Shown: positions 1-9,352, numbered from the stretch's first letter. The stretch: 64,000 bases of DNA from Streptomyces thermodiastaticus (GCF_014656135.1 NZ_BNBV01000002.1:1-64000), one strand, 5' to 3'. The notes: generated by a model not told the origin, from the sequence alone. A program made the numbers and translations.

Positions 1-822
<822 letters not shown>

Positions 823-998
823 GGTGTGTTTCCTGCCTTTCGCCTAGGGGCCCGTTGCCCGGGCTTCTGGGTCACATCCGATCACATCCGGGCGCCCGGT
901 GCCCGCAGTCCGGGCCGTGCCGCCGGGGCGGGCCGCCGTGCGGGACCGGGCAACGGGTGCCGGAACGGATCGGCGGATGCCGCGCCCGGCGCCGGTCG

Positions 999-3143
999 TC
1001 AGGCGGCCTGCTCCTCCTCCGCCTCCGGCCCTCGCCCCGGTGCGGCCGGGCGGACGTCCCGCACGGGCTGCGCGGGAACGGGCACCTGCGGGGCGGCGGC
1101 TTCGCTCAGCCAGCGGCGCAGCACCTGGTGGATCTGTTCGGCGCCGACGAGTTCGGTGCCGTCCTCGGCCGGCGGGGAGAAGGCCAGCGGGGCCAGCAGG
1201 AACGGGCGGGACTGCGCGCCGCCGAGGCCGCCGTGGGAGCCGATCTGCTCCTCGAAGGCCAGCACCTCGCCGTCCGCCGGGTCGTAGAAGGAGTTGACCA
1301 TGATGTCGGCGGTGTGCGGGAAGGAGTGGGTGCGGCGCACGGCGTCGGCGGCGCCGGCTCCGAACACGGCGAGCGGACCGGGGTCGTCGTCCAGCCGGTC
1401 CAGGGGGATCTCCACGCCGCGCGCGCCCAGCACGACGCCGCCGTGCCGTTCGCTGCGCACCAGCAGGAAGCCGATGCCGGGGTGGTTGGCGAGCGTGGGC
1501 AGCAGCGCGGGGTAGCGGGCGTCGATCTCCTCGCGGGTCATGCGGTGCGGCACGTCCGGGAAGGACACCAGGCCCAGGTTGCCGGAGGCCAGCACGACGG
1601 GCTCGCTGCGGCGGGAGTGCCGCGGGGGTGTGCCGTGCTCCTCCACCGGCCGGCGCAGCGCCGCGCGGACGGCGGCGCGTGCCTCGGCGCCGCTGCGGGT
1701 CCGTCCGGCCCGGCGCGGCACGTGCAGCCCGCAGCCGGCCCGGACCAGGTCGCCGAGGGTGAGGCCGTAGCGGGCGTGGAAGGTCTCGCCGGGGCTCTGG
1801 CCGTGGTCGGAGAGCACCACGATCCGGTACGGGCGGGGGGCGTGCTCGGCGACCTTCTCGATCAGTGCGAGCGCCCGGTCCAGGTGCTGCAGCACCTTGG
1901 CCGCGTCCCGGCTGTGCGGTCCGGAGTGGTGGGCCACCTCGTCGTAGGCGACGAGGTCGGCGTAGACGACGGTGCGCCCGGCGAGCAGGTCGCCCACCAC
2001 GGCGGCGACCACCACGTCCCGTTCGACGACGGTGGCGAAGGCGCGCACCAGCGGGTACAGGCCGCCGCGGGAGACCCGCGGGCGCTGCTTGCGGATGCGG
2101 GCGCGCAGGGACTGCCCGATCTCGCGGGCTACCTCGGCGACGAACGACAGGGCGGTGCGCACCGCGTTGGCCGGGTCGGAGAAGTACGCGAAGTAGCCGG
2201 CCCGGGAGCGGGTGCCGGGGCCGCGCCGGGCGGACACCGACAGCACCAGCGCGGACTCGCCGGCGCCGCCGCTGAACAGGTTGCCGCGGCTGGCGCCGTC
2301 CACGGCGAGCAGCCCCTCGTGGCCGCTGCGGGCGACGGCGCGGCGCTGCAGCTGCACGGCGCTGGCGGGCCGGTTGCAGACCATCACCTCGCCGGTGTCC
2401 TTCTCGTACCAGCGGAAGGCGGGCACGTCGTGATTGGTGCCGTGCAGGATGCCGAGCTGGCTGGCGCCGGTCTGGCTGGACCAGTCGGTGCGCCAGGCGG
2501 TGAGCCGGTGCGTGGCCGGCGCGGACCGCTCCCCGGGGCCGCTGCCCAGCCAGCGGGCCACGGTGGGCAGCAGCCCCCGGCCGACGGCGTCCCGCAGCAC
2601 GTCGTGCCCCACGCCGTCGAGCTGGACGACGACGGTGCCGGGCGTGGTGGGACAGGCCGGACAGCGGCCGCGGCGGCGGACGGCGAGCCGCTGCAGCCGC
2701 CGCCGGTACGCCTCGTCGTCGCGCACGGCGAGAGCACCGCCGGTGGCGGAGGCGACCGCGGACATCGCCGCGGCCACGATCATCGCGGTCTGCGGGGCAG
2801 CCTGTGGCTCGCCCGAGGGGCTGATGCGCAGGGCGAGCAGCAGCAGGGAGCCGTTGAGGAAGAACACCAGCAGTCCGAGGACCAGCGCGGGCACGAGCAG
2901 CAGCAGCCGCACCAGCAGCGGCCACACCACGGCCGAGAGCACACCGAAGGCGCCCGCGCCGAGCGCGGCGGTGATCGCGACGGTGGTGGCGCTGTCGCCG
3001 TCGGCGGACTGCAGCCGGAAGTCCGGGAGGATCCCGGCGAGCACGAGCATGGTGAGGGTGGAAACGGCCCACACCGCGACGCTCCGCCCGATCTGACCGG
3101 CGGCCCGCCGCCACCTTCCGTCCCGCACTCCAGCACACCTCAC
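999..3143 (-). CDS. Holin-like membrane domain fused to an alkaline-phosphatase-superfamily phosphodiesterase
   Basis: A 714-residue two-part protein. Residues about 20-150 hold four hydrophobic segments resembling the mycobacterial four-helix phage-holin family. From about residue 190 the chain is a soluble type I phosphodiesterase/nucleotide pyrophosphatase domain: it has a DGVGHDVL motif near its start (metal-binding Asp), the predicted nucleophile Thr/Ser region in NHDVP, and VLSDHGQSPG, the second metal site. Substrate is unknown; the family cleaves phosphodiesters of nucleotides or phospho-lipids. The chain likely sits in the membrane. Start is GTG at 3143, but in-frame GTGs just downstream are possible. 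Despite the word holin there is no sign of a phage here. Confidence 0.8.
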   Translation of the reverse strand: MRCAGVRDGRWRRAAGQIGRSVAVWAVSTLTMLVLAGILPDFRLQSADGDSATTVAITAALGAGAFGVLSAVVWPLLVRLLLLVPALVLGLLVFFLNGSLLLLALRISPSGEPQAAPQTAMIVAAAMSAVASATGGALAVRDDEAYRRRLQRLAVRRRGRCPACPTTPGTVVVQLDGVGHDVLRDAVGRGLLPTVARWLGSGPGERSAPATHRLTAWRTDWSSQTGASQLGILHGTNHDVPAFRWYEKDTGEVMVCNRPASAVQLQRRAVARSGHEGLLAVDGASRGNLFSGGAGESALVLSVSARRGPGTRSRAGYFAYFSDPANAVRTALSFVAEVAREIGQSLRARIRKQRPRVSRGGLYPLVRAFATVVERDVVVAAVVGDLLAGRTVVYADLVAYDEVAHHSGPHSRDAAKVLQHLDRALALIEKVAEHAPRPYRIVVLSDHGQSPGETFHARYGLTLGDLVRAGCGLHVPRRAGRTRSGAEARAAVRAALRRPVEEHGTPPRHSRRSEPVVLASGNLGLVSFPDVPHRMTREEIDARYPALLPTLANHPGIGFLLVRSERHGGVVLGARGVEIPLDRLDDDPGPLAVFGAGAADAVRRTHSFPHTADIMVNSFYDPADGEVLAFEEQIGSHGGLGGAQSRPFLLAPLAFSPPAEDGTELVGAEQIHQVLRRWLSEAAAPQVPVPAQPVRDVRPAAPGRGPEAEEEQAA

Positions 3144-3238
3144 GTCCTGGCCCGGACCGTCGTACGGGCCTGCTCCAGCTTGTCATATCGACGAAAAGCA
3201 GGACCCGGTCCGTGGTGCCGCGACGTGCGGGCCGGCGG

Positions 3239-3676
3239 CTACCGCCCGTCGTAGCCGGCGGTCGGCAGGGACAGGCGGCGGTGGACGCGGGCCTTCATCT
3301 GTGCGTCGTAGGACGGTTCGTCCGTGCCGACGGTCTCGACCCGGACCCCGCGCCGGGCGCACTCGGCGGTGAAGTCCTCCACGGAGGCCAGTGCCCGCTC
3401 CAGGACCCGTCTGCTGGGCGCGACGAACACGTCCACGCCGGGCCGCACACCGTCCCACAGCGCGCCGTGGTCGGGGCGCAGCCCGTGCACCAGCAGTTCG
3501 CGGGTGACGACATAGCCCCGCTCGGCGGCCCAGCGGGCGCACATCGCGTGCTGGCTGCGGGAGTCCACCAGAAAGGGGTCCTCGTGCAGCTTCTCCAGCG
3601 GGGTCAGGGTGGCGATGGCGGTGACGCGCACCGCCGTCCCGGCGGCGCCGCCCCGGGCATGGCGCACTTCTCCCAT
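3239..3676 (-). CDS. Small protein with a degenerate serine-resolvase-like fold
   Basis: A 145-residue protein with no confident family match from me. Residues 15-115 follow the pattern of a serine recombinase N-terminal domain: a strand (RVTAIATL), then DSRSQHAMCARWAAERGY in place of the usual SLEAQ..C..A...G, then GVDVFVAPSRRVLERAL in place of GxIDVVVVxxLDRLGR, then ECARRGVRVETVG. The catalytic serine of the YARVST motif is absent (IATLT instead), and no DNA-binding tail follows. I infer a non-catalytic relative. ATG at 3676 has GGAGG and GAGGGGA upstream. It lies between the holin-phosphodiesterase gene and the divergent MBL gene. Confidence 0.7.
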   Translation of the reverse strand: MGEVRHARGGAAGTAVRVTAIATLTPLEKLHEDPFLVDSRSQHAMCARWAAERGYVVTRELLVHGLRPDHGALWDGVRPGVDVFVAPSRRVLERALASVEDFTAECARRGVRVETVGTDEPSYDAQMKARVHRRLSLPTAGYDGR

Positions 3677-3830
3677 GGCGTTCCCCTCACCTCCGGGTCC
3701 GAGGCCGTCTCCGCGACGTCCCGTCCGCCGCCCGGCGCACGGCCCGCCCCTCGGGCGGACGACGCGGCCTCACGAACACGGCCCGGCCGCCGACCCTACC
3801 GCTGCCCGTAGGCTCAGGGGGAGTCGCGCG

Positions 3831-3837
3831 AAGGAGG
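3831..3837 (+). promoter_or_regulatory. Ribosome binding site deciding a GTG start
   Basis: AAGGAGG at 3831-3837 lies 8 nt before the GTG at 3846. This fixes the start of the MBL gene well inside its longer open frame, where no other start has a good site. Confidence 0.8.
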
Positions 3838-3845
3838 CGAAGAAG

Positions 3846-4616
3846 GTGCCGGTGGAGATCACCTGGTGGGGTCACGCCACGTGCACGATCGAGGATTCGG
3901 ACGTCCGTGTGCTGACCGACCCGCTGTTCGTCCGCCGGCTGGCGCACCTGCGCCGGCGTCGCGGGGCCGTACCGCCGCCGGCGGCCTGGCGGGCGGACGT
4001 CACGCTCGTCTCCCACCTGCACGCCGACCATCTGCACGTCCCCTCGCTGGCCCGGCTCGCCCCGGGCGGCCGGCTGCTGGTGCCGCGCGGCGCGCTGCGG
4101 GCGGTGCCGGGGCTGCGCCGGCTCGGGCTGGACGTCACCGAGGTGGTGCCCGGGGACCGGGTGCGGATCGGAGAGGTCGCGGTGCGGGTGGTGTCCGCCC
4201 GGCACGACGGGCGGCGGCTGCCGCTCGGCCCGCACCGCTCCCCCGCGCTGGGCTATGTGGTCGAGGGCCGGGCCCGTACGTACTTCGCCGGGGACACAGC
4301 GCTGTTCGACACGATGGCGGAGGAGGTCGGGCCGGTCGACGCGGCGCTGCTGCCGGTGGGCGGCTGGGGGCCGTACCTGGGCGAGGGCCACATGGACGCG
4401 GACCGGGCCGCGCAGGCCCTGGCGCGTCTGGCGCCGCGCACCGCGGTGCCGGTGCACTACGGCACGTTCTGGCCGATCGGGATGGACGCCGTGCGCCCCC
4501 ATGAGTTCCATGCGCCGGGCGAGGAGTTCGTGCGCCAGGCGGCGCTGCGCGCGCCTGAGGTGGCGGTGCACCGGCTCGGGCACGGGGAGAGTCTGCGGCT
4601 GGAGGTCGCCCGGTGA
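3846..4616 (+). CDS. MBL-fold metallo-hydrolase (UlaG-like)
   Basis: A 256-residue metallo-beta-lactamase-fold hydrolase. Metal ligands are visible: SHLHADHLH (HxHxDH, near residue 58), the FAGDTALF aspartate and a C-terminal HYGTFWP histidine. The compact form starting VEITWWGHATC matches the UlaG/lactonase-like branch. The substrate cannot be told from sequence. The stop overlaps the GTG of the next gene (GTGA), so it is translationally coupled to a DedA membrane protein, suggesting a joint membrane or lipid-related role. It is divergent from the resolvase-like gene; their promoters share the 169-bp gap, in which I see no clear -35/-10 pair. Confidence 0.85.
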   Translation: MPVEITWWGHATCTIEDSDVRVLTDPLFVRRLAHLRRRRGAVPPPAAWRADVTLVSHLHADHLHVPSLARLAPGGRLLVPRGALRAVPGLRRLGLDVTEVVPGDRVRIGEVAVRVVSARHDGRRLPLGPHRSPALGYVVEGRARTYFAGDTALFDTMAEEVGPVDAALLPVGGWGPYLGEGHMDADRAAQALARLAPRTAVPVHYGTFWPIGMDAVRPHEFHAPGEEFVRQAALRAPEVAVHRLGHGESLRLEVAR

Positions 4617-5254
4617 TACGGCTCACCGCCGCCGTGACGACGGTGGTCCCGCCGGAGTCCACACAGCAGGCGGTGGGGTATCCGTCGCTGTTCCTGCTGG
4701 TGCTGATCGGGGCGCTGGTGCCGGTGGTGCCCACGGGGGCGCTGGTCAGCTCGGCGACGGTGGTGGCCGCCCACCGGACCGCGCCGTTCGCTCCGGCCCT
4801 GGTGTTCGTCACCGCGTCACTGGCCGCGTTCTGCGGGGACGTCGCGCTGTACTGGCTGGGGCGGCGGGGCATCGGCTCGAAGAACGGCTCGCGCTGGCTG
4901 GAGGCGATCCGCTCGCGGGCCCCGGAGGACCGGCTGGCCCAGGCCCAGCAGAAGCTGGCCGAGCACGGGGTGGCGGTGCTGGTGCTCTCCCGGCTCGTCC
5001 CGGCCGGCCGGATTCCGGTGATGCTGGCCTGCCTGCTGGCGCGGTGGCCGCTGCGCCGGTTCTGCCGGGGCAATCTGCCCGCCTGCCTGGCCTGGGCGGT
5101 GACCTATCAGCTGATCGGGCTGCTCGGCGGGGCGCTGTTCCGTGAGCCGTGGGAGGGCGTGGCCGCGGCGGTGCTGCTGACCGTGCTGGTGAGCGCGGTG
5201 CCCTCCGTCTGGCGGCGGCTGCGCCGCTCGGTGCCGGCCCAGCGCTCCCGCTGA
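4613..5254 (+). CDS. DedA-family membrane protein (VTT domain)
   Basis: A 213-residue integral membrane protein of the DedA/VTT family, whose members act as lipid scramblases or flippases. Hydrophobic spans sit near residues 25-50, 60-80, 120-145, 155-175 and 180-200, and FCGDVALYWLGRRG and VLSRLVPAGRIPVMLACLLA match the family motifs (E/D-x-x-x-Y-x-x-GR and the R-x-x-P-x-x-R-like loop). The start GTG at 4613 overlaps the upstream MBL stop. The intergenic region after its stop at 5254 faces a convergent MBL gene. Confidence 0.88.
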   Translation: MIRLTAAVTTVVPPESTQQAVGYPSLFLLVLIGALVPVVPTGALVSSATVVAAHRTAPFAPALVFVTASLAAFCGDVALYWLGRRGIGSKNGSRWLEAIRSRAPEDRLAQAQQKLAEHGVAVLVLSRLVPAGRIPVMLACLLARWPLRRFCRGNLPACLAWAVTYQLIGLLGGALFREPWEGVAAAVLLTVLVSAVPSVWRRLRRSVPAQRSR

Positions 5255-5331
5255 CCGGGCCGGCCGCCCGTGCCGCCGGGAGCCGGCGGGGCGGCCGCCG
5301 CCGCTCGTCCCGGCACAACGGGCGGGCGCGG

Positions 5332-6402
5332 TCACCGCAGGACGCGGGAGCCGCCCACCGGCAGGTCCCACAGGTCCTCCCGGGGCAGGCCCGCCTTCTC
5401 CCAGGCGGCGCGGACCCGGGTGAGCGGTTCCAGCACCGGCTCCGCGGAGAGGACGAACGTGCCCCAGTGCATGGGGGCCATGCGGCGGGCGCCGAGATCC
5501 TGGGCAGCCTGGACGGCCTCCTCCGGGTCGCAGTGGACGTCCCGCAGCCACCAGCGGGGGTCGTAGGCGCCGATCGGCAGCAGGGCGAGGTCGATGCCGG
5601 GGTAACGGCTGCCGATGCGGGAGAACCAGTGGCCGTAGCCCGTGTCGCCGGCGAAGTACACCCGCTGCCCGTCGGGCGCAGTGAACACCCAGCCGCCCCA
5701 CAGGCTGCGGCAGGTGTCGATGAGGGTGCGCTTGGACCAGTGGTGCGCGGGCACGAAGTCGATGCGGACCCCGGACAGCTCGGCCGCCTCCCACCAGTCC
5801 AGCTCCGTGACGCGGGTGAAGTGCCGGCGATGGAACCAGCGTCCGAGCCCGGCCGGCACGAACACCGGGGTGTCGCGGGGGAGCCGGCGCAGCGTGGGGG
5901 CGTCCAGGTGGTCGTAGTGGTTGTGGCTGATGACGACCGCGTCGACGGGCGGCAGCGCCTCCCAGGCCACGCCGACCGGCGTCATCCGGGCCGGGGTGCC
6001 GAGGATCCGCCGGGACCACACCGGGTCGGTGAGCACCGTCAGTCCGCCGATGCGCACCACCCAGCTGGCGTGCCCGGCCCAGGTGACGGCGACGGTTCGC
6101 GCGTCCACCTCGGGCAGCGGGCCGGGCTCGTAAGGCAGCAGCGGGATGTCCGCGAGGCCCGCCTTGTCGGGGCGGACCGCGCCCTCGCGGGCGAACCGGG
6201 CGAAGGCCTTCAGCCCGGGCAGCGGGGCGGTGAGCCGGTCGTGGAAGCTGCGCGGCCACACCCGCCGCTCGCCCAGCGGCCGGGGGGCGGCCGGCGGCGG
6301 CGCGGACGCGGACGGCGAGGCGAGCGTGGCGGAGGCCGCCGGGCGGCCGGCGGACCGGCTGGGGGTCGTGGACGTCGTGGTCGGCTCGGACTGCTGCGTC
6401 AT
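5332..6402 (-). CDS. MBL-fold hydrolase, NAPE-PLD-like
   Basis: A 356-residue metallo-beta-lactamase-fold enzyme of the group that includes N-acyl-phosphatidylethanolamine phospholipase D. Visible ligands are SHNHYDHLD (HxHxDH), FAGDTGYGHWF and MHWGTF near the C-terminus, with VTWAGHASWVVRIGG at the start of the core. The first 55 residues are Ser/Thr/Pro/Ala-rich and look disordered. I choose the ATG at 6402, not 6417, because it overlaps the aminotransferase stop (ATGA) and follows GGGAG. Lipid phosphodiesterase is the family guess; the real substrate is unknown. Confidence 0.85.
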   Translation of the reverse strand: MTQQSEPTTTSTTPSRSAGRPAASATLASPSASAPPPAAPRPLGERRVWPRSFHDRLTAPLPGLKAFARFAREGAVRPDKAGLADIPLLPYEPGPLPEVDARTVAVTWAGHASWVVRIGGLTVLTDPVWSRRILGTPARMTPVGVAWEALPPVDAVVISHNHYDHLDAPTLRRLPRDTPVFVPAGLGRWFHRRHFTRVTELDWWEAAELSGVRIDFVPAHHWSKRTLIDTCRSLWGGWVFTAPDGQRVYFAGDTGYGHWFSRIGSRYPGIDLALLPIGAYDPRWWLRDVHCDPEEAVQAAQDLGARRMAPMHWGTFVLSAEPVLEPLTRVRAAWEKAGLPREDLWDLPVGGSRVLR

Positions 6403-7673
6403 CGAGGAGGCTCCCATCGCTGAGCGTCGTCACGGAGATCGCCGAAGACGGACCTCAAGGAGGTCAACGCGCGCCGTACGTGCGGCAGTTCCAGCGGCTT
6501 GAGGGAGCGGAGGGATTCCGCGCGCTCCTCGTCCGTGCCGCCGAGCAGGTCCGCCGTGGACAGCCGCACGCGCAGCGCCCCGAGGTCATCGCCGAAGCGG
6601 TGGCCGCCGGGCACGGGCACACTCAGCCGGGCACCGAGGAAGTCCTCCAGTTCCTGTGCGTCGCTGACGCCGCGCGTGGCGAGGGCCGCGCGGAACGGGG
6701 CGAGGTCGGCATAGAGGTGACGGCCGGCCCGCGGCGGCCGGGCCAGGGCGCCGGCGTCGGTCACCACGGCGTGCACGGCGCACGCCAGGCGCGCATGCAG
6801 GCGCACCGCGGCGGCCACCCGTGCGGTGACGGCCTCGGGTTCGTCCAGGGCGCGCACGGCGGCCGCGGCCACCGGGTCGGCGATGCGGGCGTCCAGCGCG
6901 GTGAGCACGTCCAGCACACGGGCGTGCAGCACGCCGCCGGCCGGGCCGGCCGGGAACCGGGCGATCGCGGCGGGCCAGCCGGCGGGCAGGTAGGCACCGG
7001 CGAGGTCGGTGAGGACGGTGACCCGCTCGGGCAGCATCTCGGCCGGGGAGACGACGACCGTGTCGTGCGGCGCGTGCACGGTGTCCCGCCAGGTCTCGTC
7101 GCTGAGCAGATGCAGGCCCTCTCCCGCGGCGGCCTCGACGGTCTCGTGCAGCACCTCCGGCGGTGCGACCGTGCCGGTGGGGTCGTCGGCGACGGACACC
7201 ACCAGCAGCCGCGGGTCGCCGCCCTCCGCGCGCACCCGGTGGACGGTCTCCAGCAGGGCGTACGGATCGGGGACGCCTCCGCACTCGGCGGGCGTGGGCA
7301 CCGTGAAGGCGGGCCGGCCCAGCAGACGTGCGGAGGGCAGCCACCAGGCGGCGCACGGGCGGGGCACGAGCACGTCGCCGCCGAGCGCGGCGGCCACGGC
7401 GAGCAGCAGCATCGGGGCGCCCGGGGCGGCGGCCACCCGGCCGGGCGAGGAGGGCAGCCCGCGCCGCCGCCAGTAGCCGCAGGCCGCGTCCCGCAGGGCG
7501 GGGTCCGCGCCGAGGACGGCGCCCGCCGGTGCGCGGCGGGTCCGGCCCGCCGCCGCGGCGAGCGCCGCGGACAGCTCCGGCAGCACGGGCAGACCCTCGT
7601 CGGGCAGCGCCGAGGGCCCGTAGCGGACCGGGCCGTGGTCCCCGCCGTGGTCCTCAGGGTCCGTAGGCCGCAT
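6399..7673 (-). CDS. PLP-dependent aminotransferase, class I/II fold
   Basis: A 424-residue fold-type I aminotransferase-like protein. The core shows the substrate-proximal DDPTGTV (variant of the N-P-T-G loop), LLSDETWRD (cofactor-binding Asp) and, where the Schiff-base lysine normally lies (the S-x-S-K motif), the sequence LTDLAGAYLPAGW with no lysine. Later, LRVRLSTADLLGG carries the conserved C-terminal Arg. The lysine absence suggests a catalytically altered protein, though alignment is needed. Start ATG at 7673 has GGAGGAC before it; a longer frame upstream lacks a ribosome site. It is coupled to the downstream MBL gene by ATGA. Confidence 0.75.
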   Translation of the reverse strand: MRPTDPEDHGGDHGPVRYGPSALPDEGLPVLPELSAALAAAAGRTRRAPAGAVLGADPALRDAACGYWRRRGLPSSPGRVAAAPGAPMLLLAVAAALGGDVLVPRPCAAWWLPSARLLGRPAFTVPTPAECGGVPDPYALLETVHRVRAEGGDPRLLVVSVADDPTGTVAPPEVLHETVEAAAGEGLHLLSDETWRDTVHAPHDTVVVSPAEMLPERVTVLTDLAGAYLPAGWPAAIARFPAGPAGGVLHARVLDVLTALDARIADPVAAAAVRALDEPEAVTARVAAAVRLHARLACAVHAVVTDAGALARPPRAGRHLYADLAPFRAALATRGVSDAQELEDFLGARLSVPVPGGHRFGDDLGALRVRLSTADLLGGTDEERAESLRSLKPLELPHVRRALTSLRSVFGDLRDDAQRWEPPR

Positions 7674-7821
7674 GGCGTCCTCCGCGCAGTCCTCGGTGCC
7701 GGTACGGCGCCGGCCGTGTCCTGGGCGAGCAAGTACCCAGCCGGGACCGCCGGCATGGCTGTCCGGCCGGGTCGCGAAGATCACACGGGGCGGCGGGACC
7801 ATCGGGGGACGCTCCCCGCCG

Positions 7822-8592
7822 TCAGCGGTCCGCCCGCCTGCGCGGCCAGGCCCGGTGGACAGCGGCGCCGGCCGCGGCGGCGATCAGCGCACCGCCGCAG
7901 GCGAGTGCGGCCCGGGACGGTGCGAACGCGCCGCCCGCGCCGGCCGCCACCCCGTGCTGCAGCGCGGAGTGCCCGTCCGCCGAGGGCCCGTCCGCCGAGC
8001 TGCCAGCCGGGTCGCGGTCCTTGCCGGCGGTGTCGCGGGCCGGGTCGCCCGGGGTGCGCGGCGGCAGCGGGGCCGCGGTGCTGGTGCCGCCGCCCGGGAG
8101 CCGGGTGAGCGGGTCACGGTAGGGCAGCCCGGGATCCTGGCCGCCGGGCGGTGCGCTCACAGAGCCGTAGGGTGCGCCGGTGTCCTGGCCGGGCGGCACC
8201 GGGGGCAGCACCTCTGTGAGCATCGGATCGAGCGCCGGAGCCCACCCCGGCGCGTAGCCGGGGTCGTACCCCGGGGCGTACGCGGGCGCGTATCCGAGCG
8301 GCAGGCCCGTGGCGTAGCTCTGGCCGTAGGCGTAGGGCCGGCCGTGGTCCGCGCCCGTCGTGCCGTAGGCCGGGCCGGCCGCTTCCTCCGGCAGCCCGGG
8401 GCCGGGCAGCGTCCGGGCGCGTCCCGCGCCGAGCGTGTCGCTCCCGGCGGCACCGGCGGCGTGTCCCGGCGGAAGCACCCAGGACTCGGGCCGTCCGGGG
8501 TCCGGCTGCGCGGCCCACGCCGGCCCGGCGGGTCCTCCTATGGCGAGGGCGAGGACGGCGACGGACAGGGCACGGTGGACGGCAGGGCGCAT
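7822..8592 (-). CDS. Secreted or membrane-anchored Pro/Gly/Tyr-rich protein
   Basis: A 256-residue protein of unknown function. It has a signal peptide (MRPAVHRALSVAVLALAIGG, cleavage likely after AWA near residue 27), a low-complexity Pro/Gly/Ala/Tyr region with GYAPAYAPGYDPGYAPGW-type repeats near residues 100-118, and a C-terminal hydrophobic helix (ALACGGALIAAAAGAAV) followed by a basic tail RAWPRRRADR. This layout suggests an exported protein held in the membrane by its C-terminus with a disordered extracytoplasmic segment. It is divergent from the DUF2795 gene across a 289-bp gap. Confidence 0.7.
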   Translation of the reverse strand: MRPAVHRALSVAVLALAIGGPAGPAWAAQPDPGRPESWVLPPGHAAGAAGSDTLGAGRARTLPGPGLPEEAAGPAYGTTGADHGRPYAYGQSYATGLPLGYAPAYAPGYDPGYAPGWAPALDPMLTEVLPPVPPGQDTGAPYGSVSAPPGGQDPGLPYRDPLTRLPGGGTSTAAPLPPRTPGDPARDTAGKDRDPAGSSADGPSADGHSALQHGVAAGAGGAFAPSRAALACGGALIAAAAGAAVHRAWPRRRADR

Positions 8593-8824
8593 GGCTGCAC
8601 TCTCCTCGGGCCGGCGAACGGCTTGCGAAGGGCACGGCGGTCGTGCCGGTGCCCCGGGGCCCGCCGCCGGACATGGCCGGCTCGTCCCGGCGAAGGGCTC
8701 CAGGCCCCATCACAGCCCGCGGCCCGGCCGGCCGCGCGTGGCCGGGCCCCATTCGCGGTACCCCGGCGGCCTGTCGGGTGACTGCGGGATGCGCCCCGCG
8801 TTCCGCACCCGGCGGCGCCAGCCG

Positions 8825-8849
8825 GTGTCGGCCCGGTCTGCACGGGTAC
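8825..8849 (+). promoter_or_regulatory. Candidate sigma-B-type promoter of the DUF2795 gene
   Basis: GTGT at 8825-8828, a 15-nt spacer, then GGGTAC at 8844-8849. This meets the GNNT-N14-16-GGGTAC/T consensus known for Streptomyces sigma-B-type stress promoters. The predicted transcript start is near 8857, 25 nt before the ATG at 8882. The same elements with the same spacing occur at 10194-10218. Confidence 0.6.
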
Positions 8850-8881
8850 GCGGGGGGCCACCCCGGAGATCTGGAGGAGAC

Positions 8882-9295
8882 ATGCAGCGAGGCAGTGACC
8901 GGCTGAGTGTCCACCGTGACGAGGAGATGAAGCACGAACTGCAGGGGCTGCTCAGGTCCGGACACCCCACCCGGACCGAGGAGTGGCACGACCCCGAGCC
9001 GTCCGCCGAGGACGACCCGGAGATCTGGACCGGGCCGGTGGCGCCGGGCACCTCCCGGGCCTCCCTGGAGACCGTGCGCCTGGAACTGGCGAGAATCCTG
9101 GGCCGCAGCGCCTTCCCCGCCCAGCCCGGCCAACTGGTGCGGCTGCTGCGCCGCAAGAACGCTCCGGACGCGCTGGTGGAGGCGCTGGAACGGCTGCCCC
9201 GCACGGCGCGGTACACCAATGTCCAGGAGCTGGCCAGAGAGCTGACCCGCAGCGGGCGGCCGGCCGCCCGGCAGGATGCGGGCGAGCGGCCGTGA
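8882..9295 (+). CDS. DUF2795 domain protein
   Basis: A 137-residue soluble protein. The C-terminal half (about residues 60-125) fits DUF2795: a helix LELARILGRSAFPAQPGQLV, RRKNAPDALVEALERLP, and RYTNVQELARELTRSGRP. The N-terminal half is acidic and probably disordered. Function is unknown; similar domains occur in small actinobacterial stress-induced proteins. ATG at 8882 follows GGAGGAGA. The sigma-B-like promoter at 8825-8849 suggests induction by osmotic or oxidative stress. The gene is followed 57 bp later by a PfpI-like gene on the same strand. Confidence 0.8.
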   Translation: MQRGSDRLSVHRDEEMKHELQGLLRSGHPTRTEEWHDPEPSAEDDPEIWTGPVAPGTSRASLETVRLELARILGRSAFPAQPGQLVRLLRRKNAPDALVEALERLPRTARYTNVQELARELTRSGRPAARQDAGERP

Positions 9296-9352
9296 ACCGG
9301 CGATGCACCCGGCACGGGTGGGACGGAACGAGCACACGAGGGACGTGAATTC

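Noticed and set aside
999..3676. Prophage remnant (holin-like domain plus resolvase-like domain)
   Set aside because: No integrase, capsid, tail or lysin genes nearby, no attachment repeats, and codon use looks like the neighbours. The holin similarity is to a cellular membrane family.
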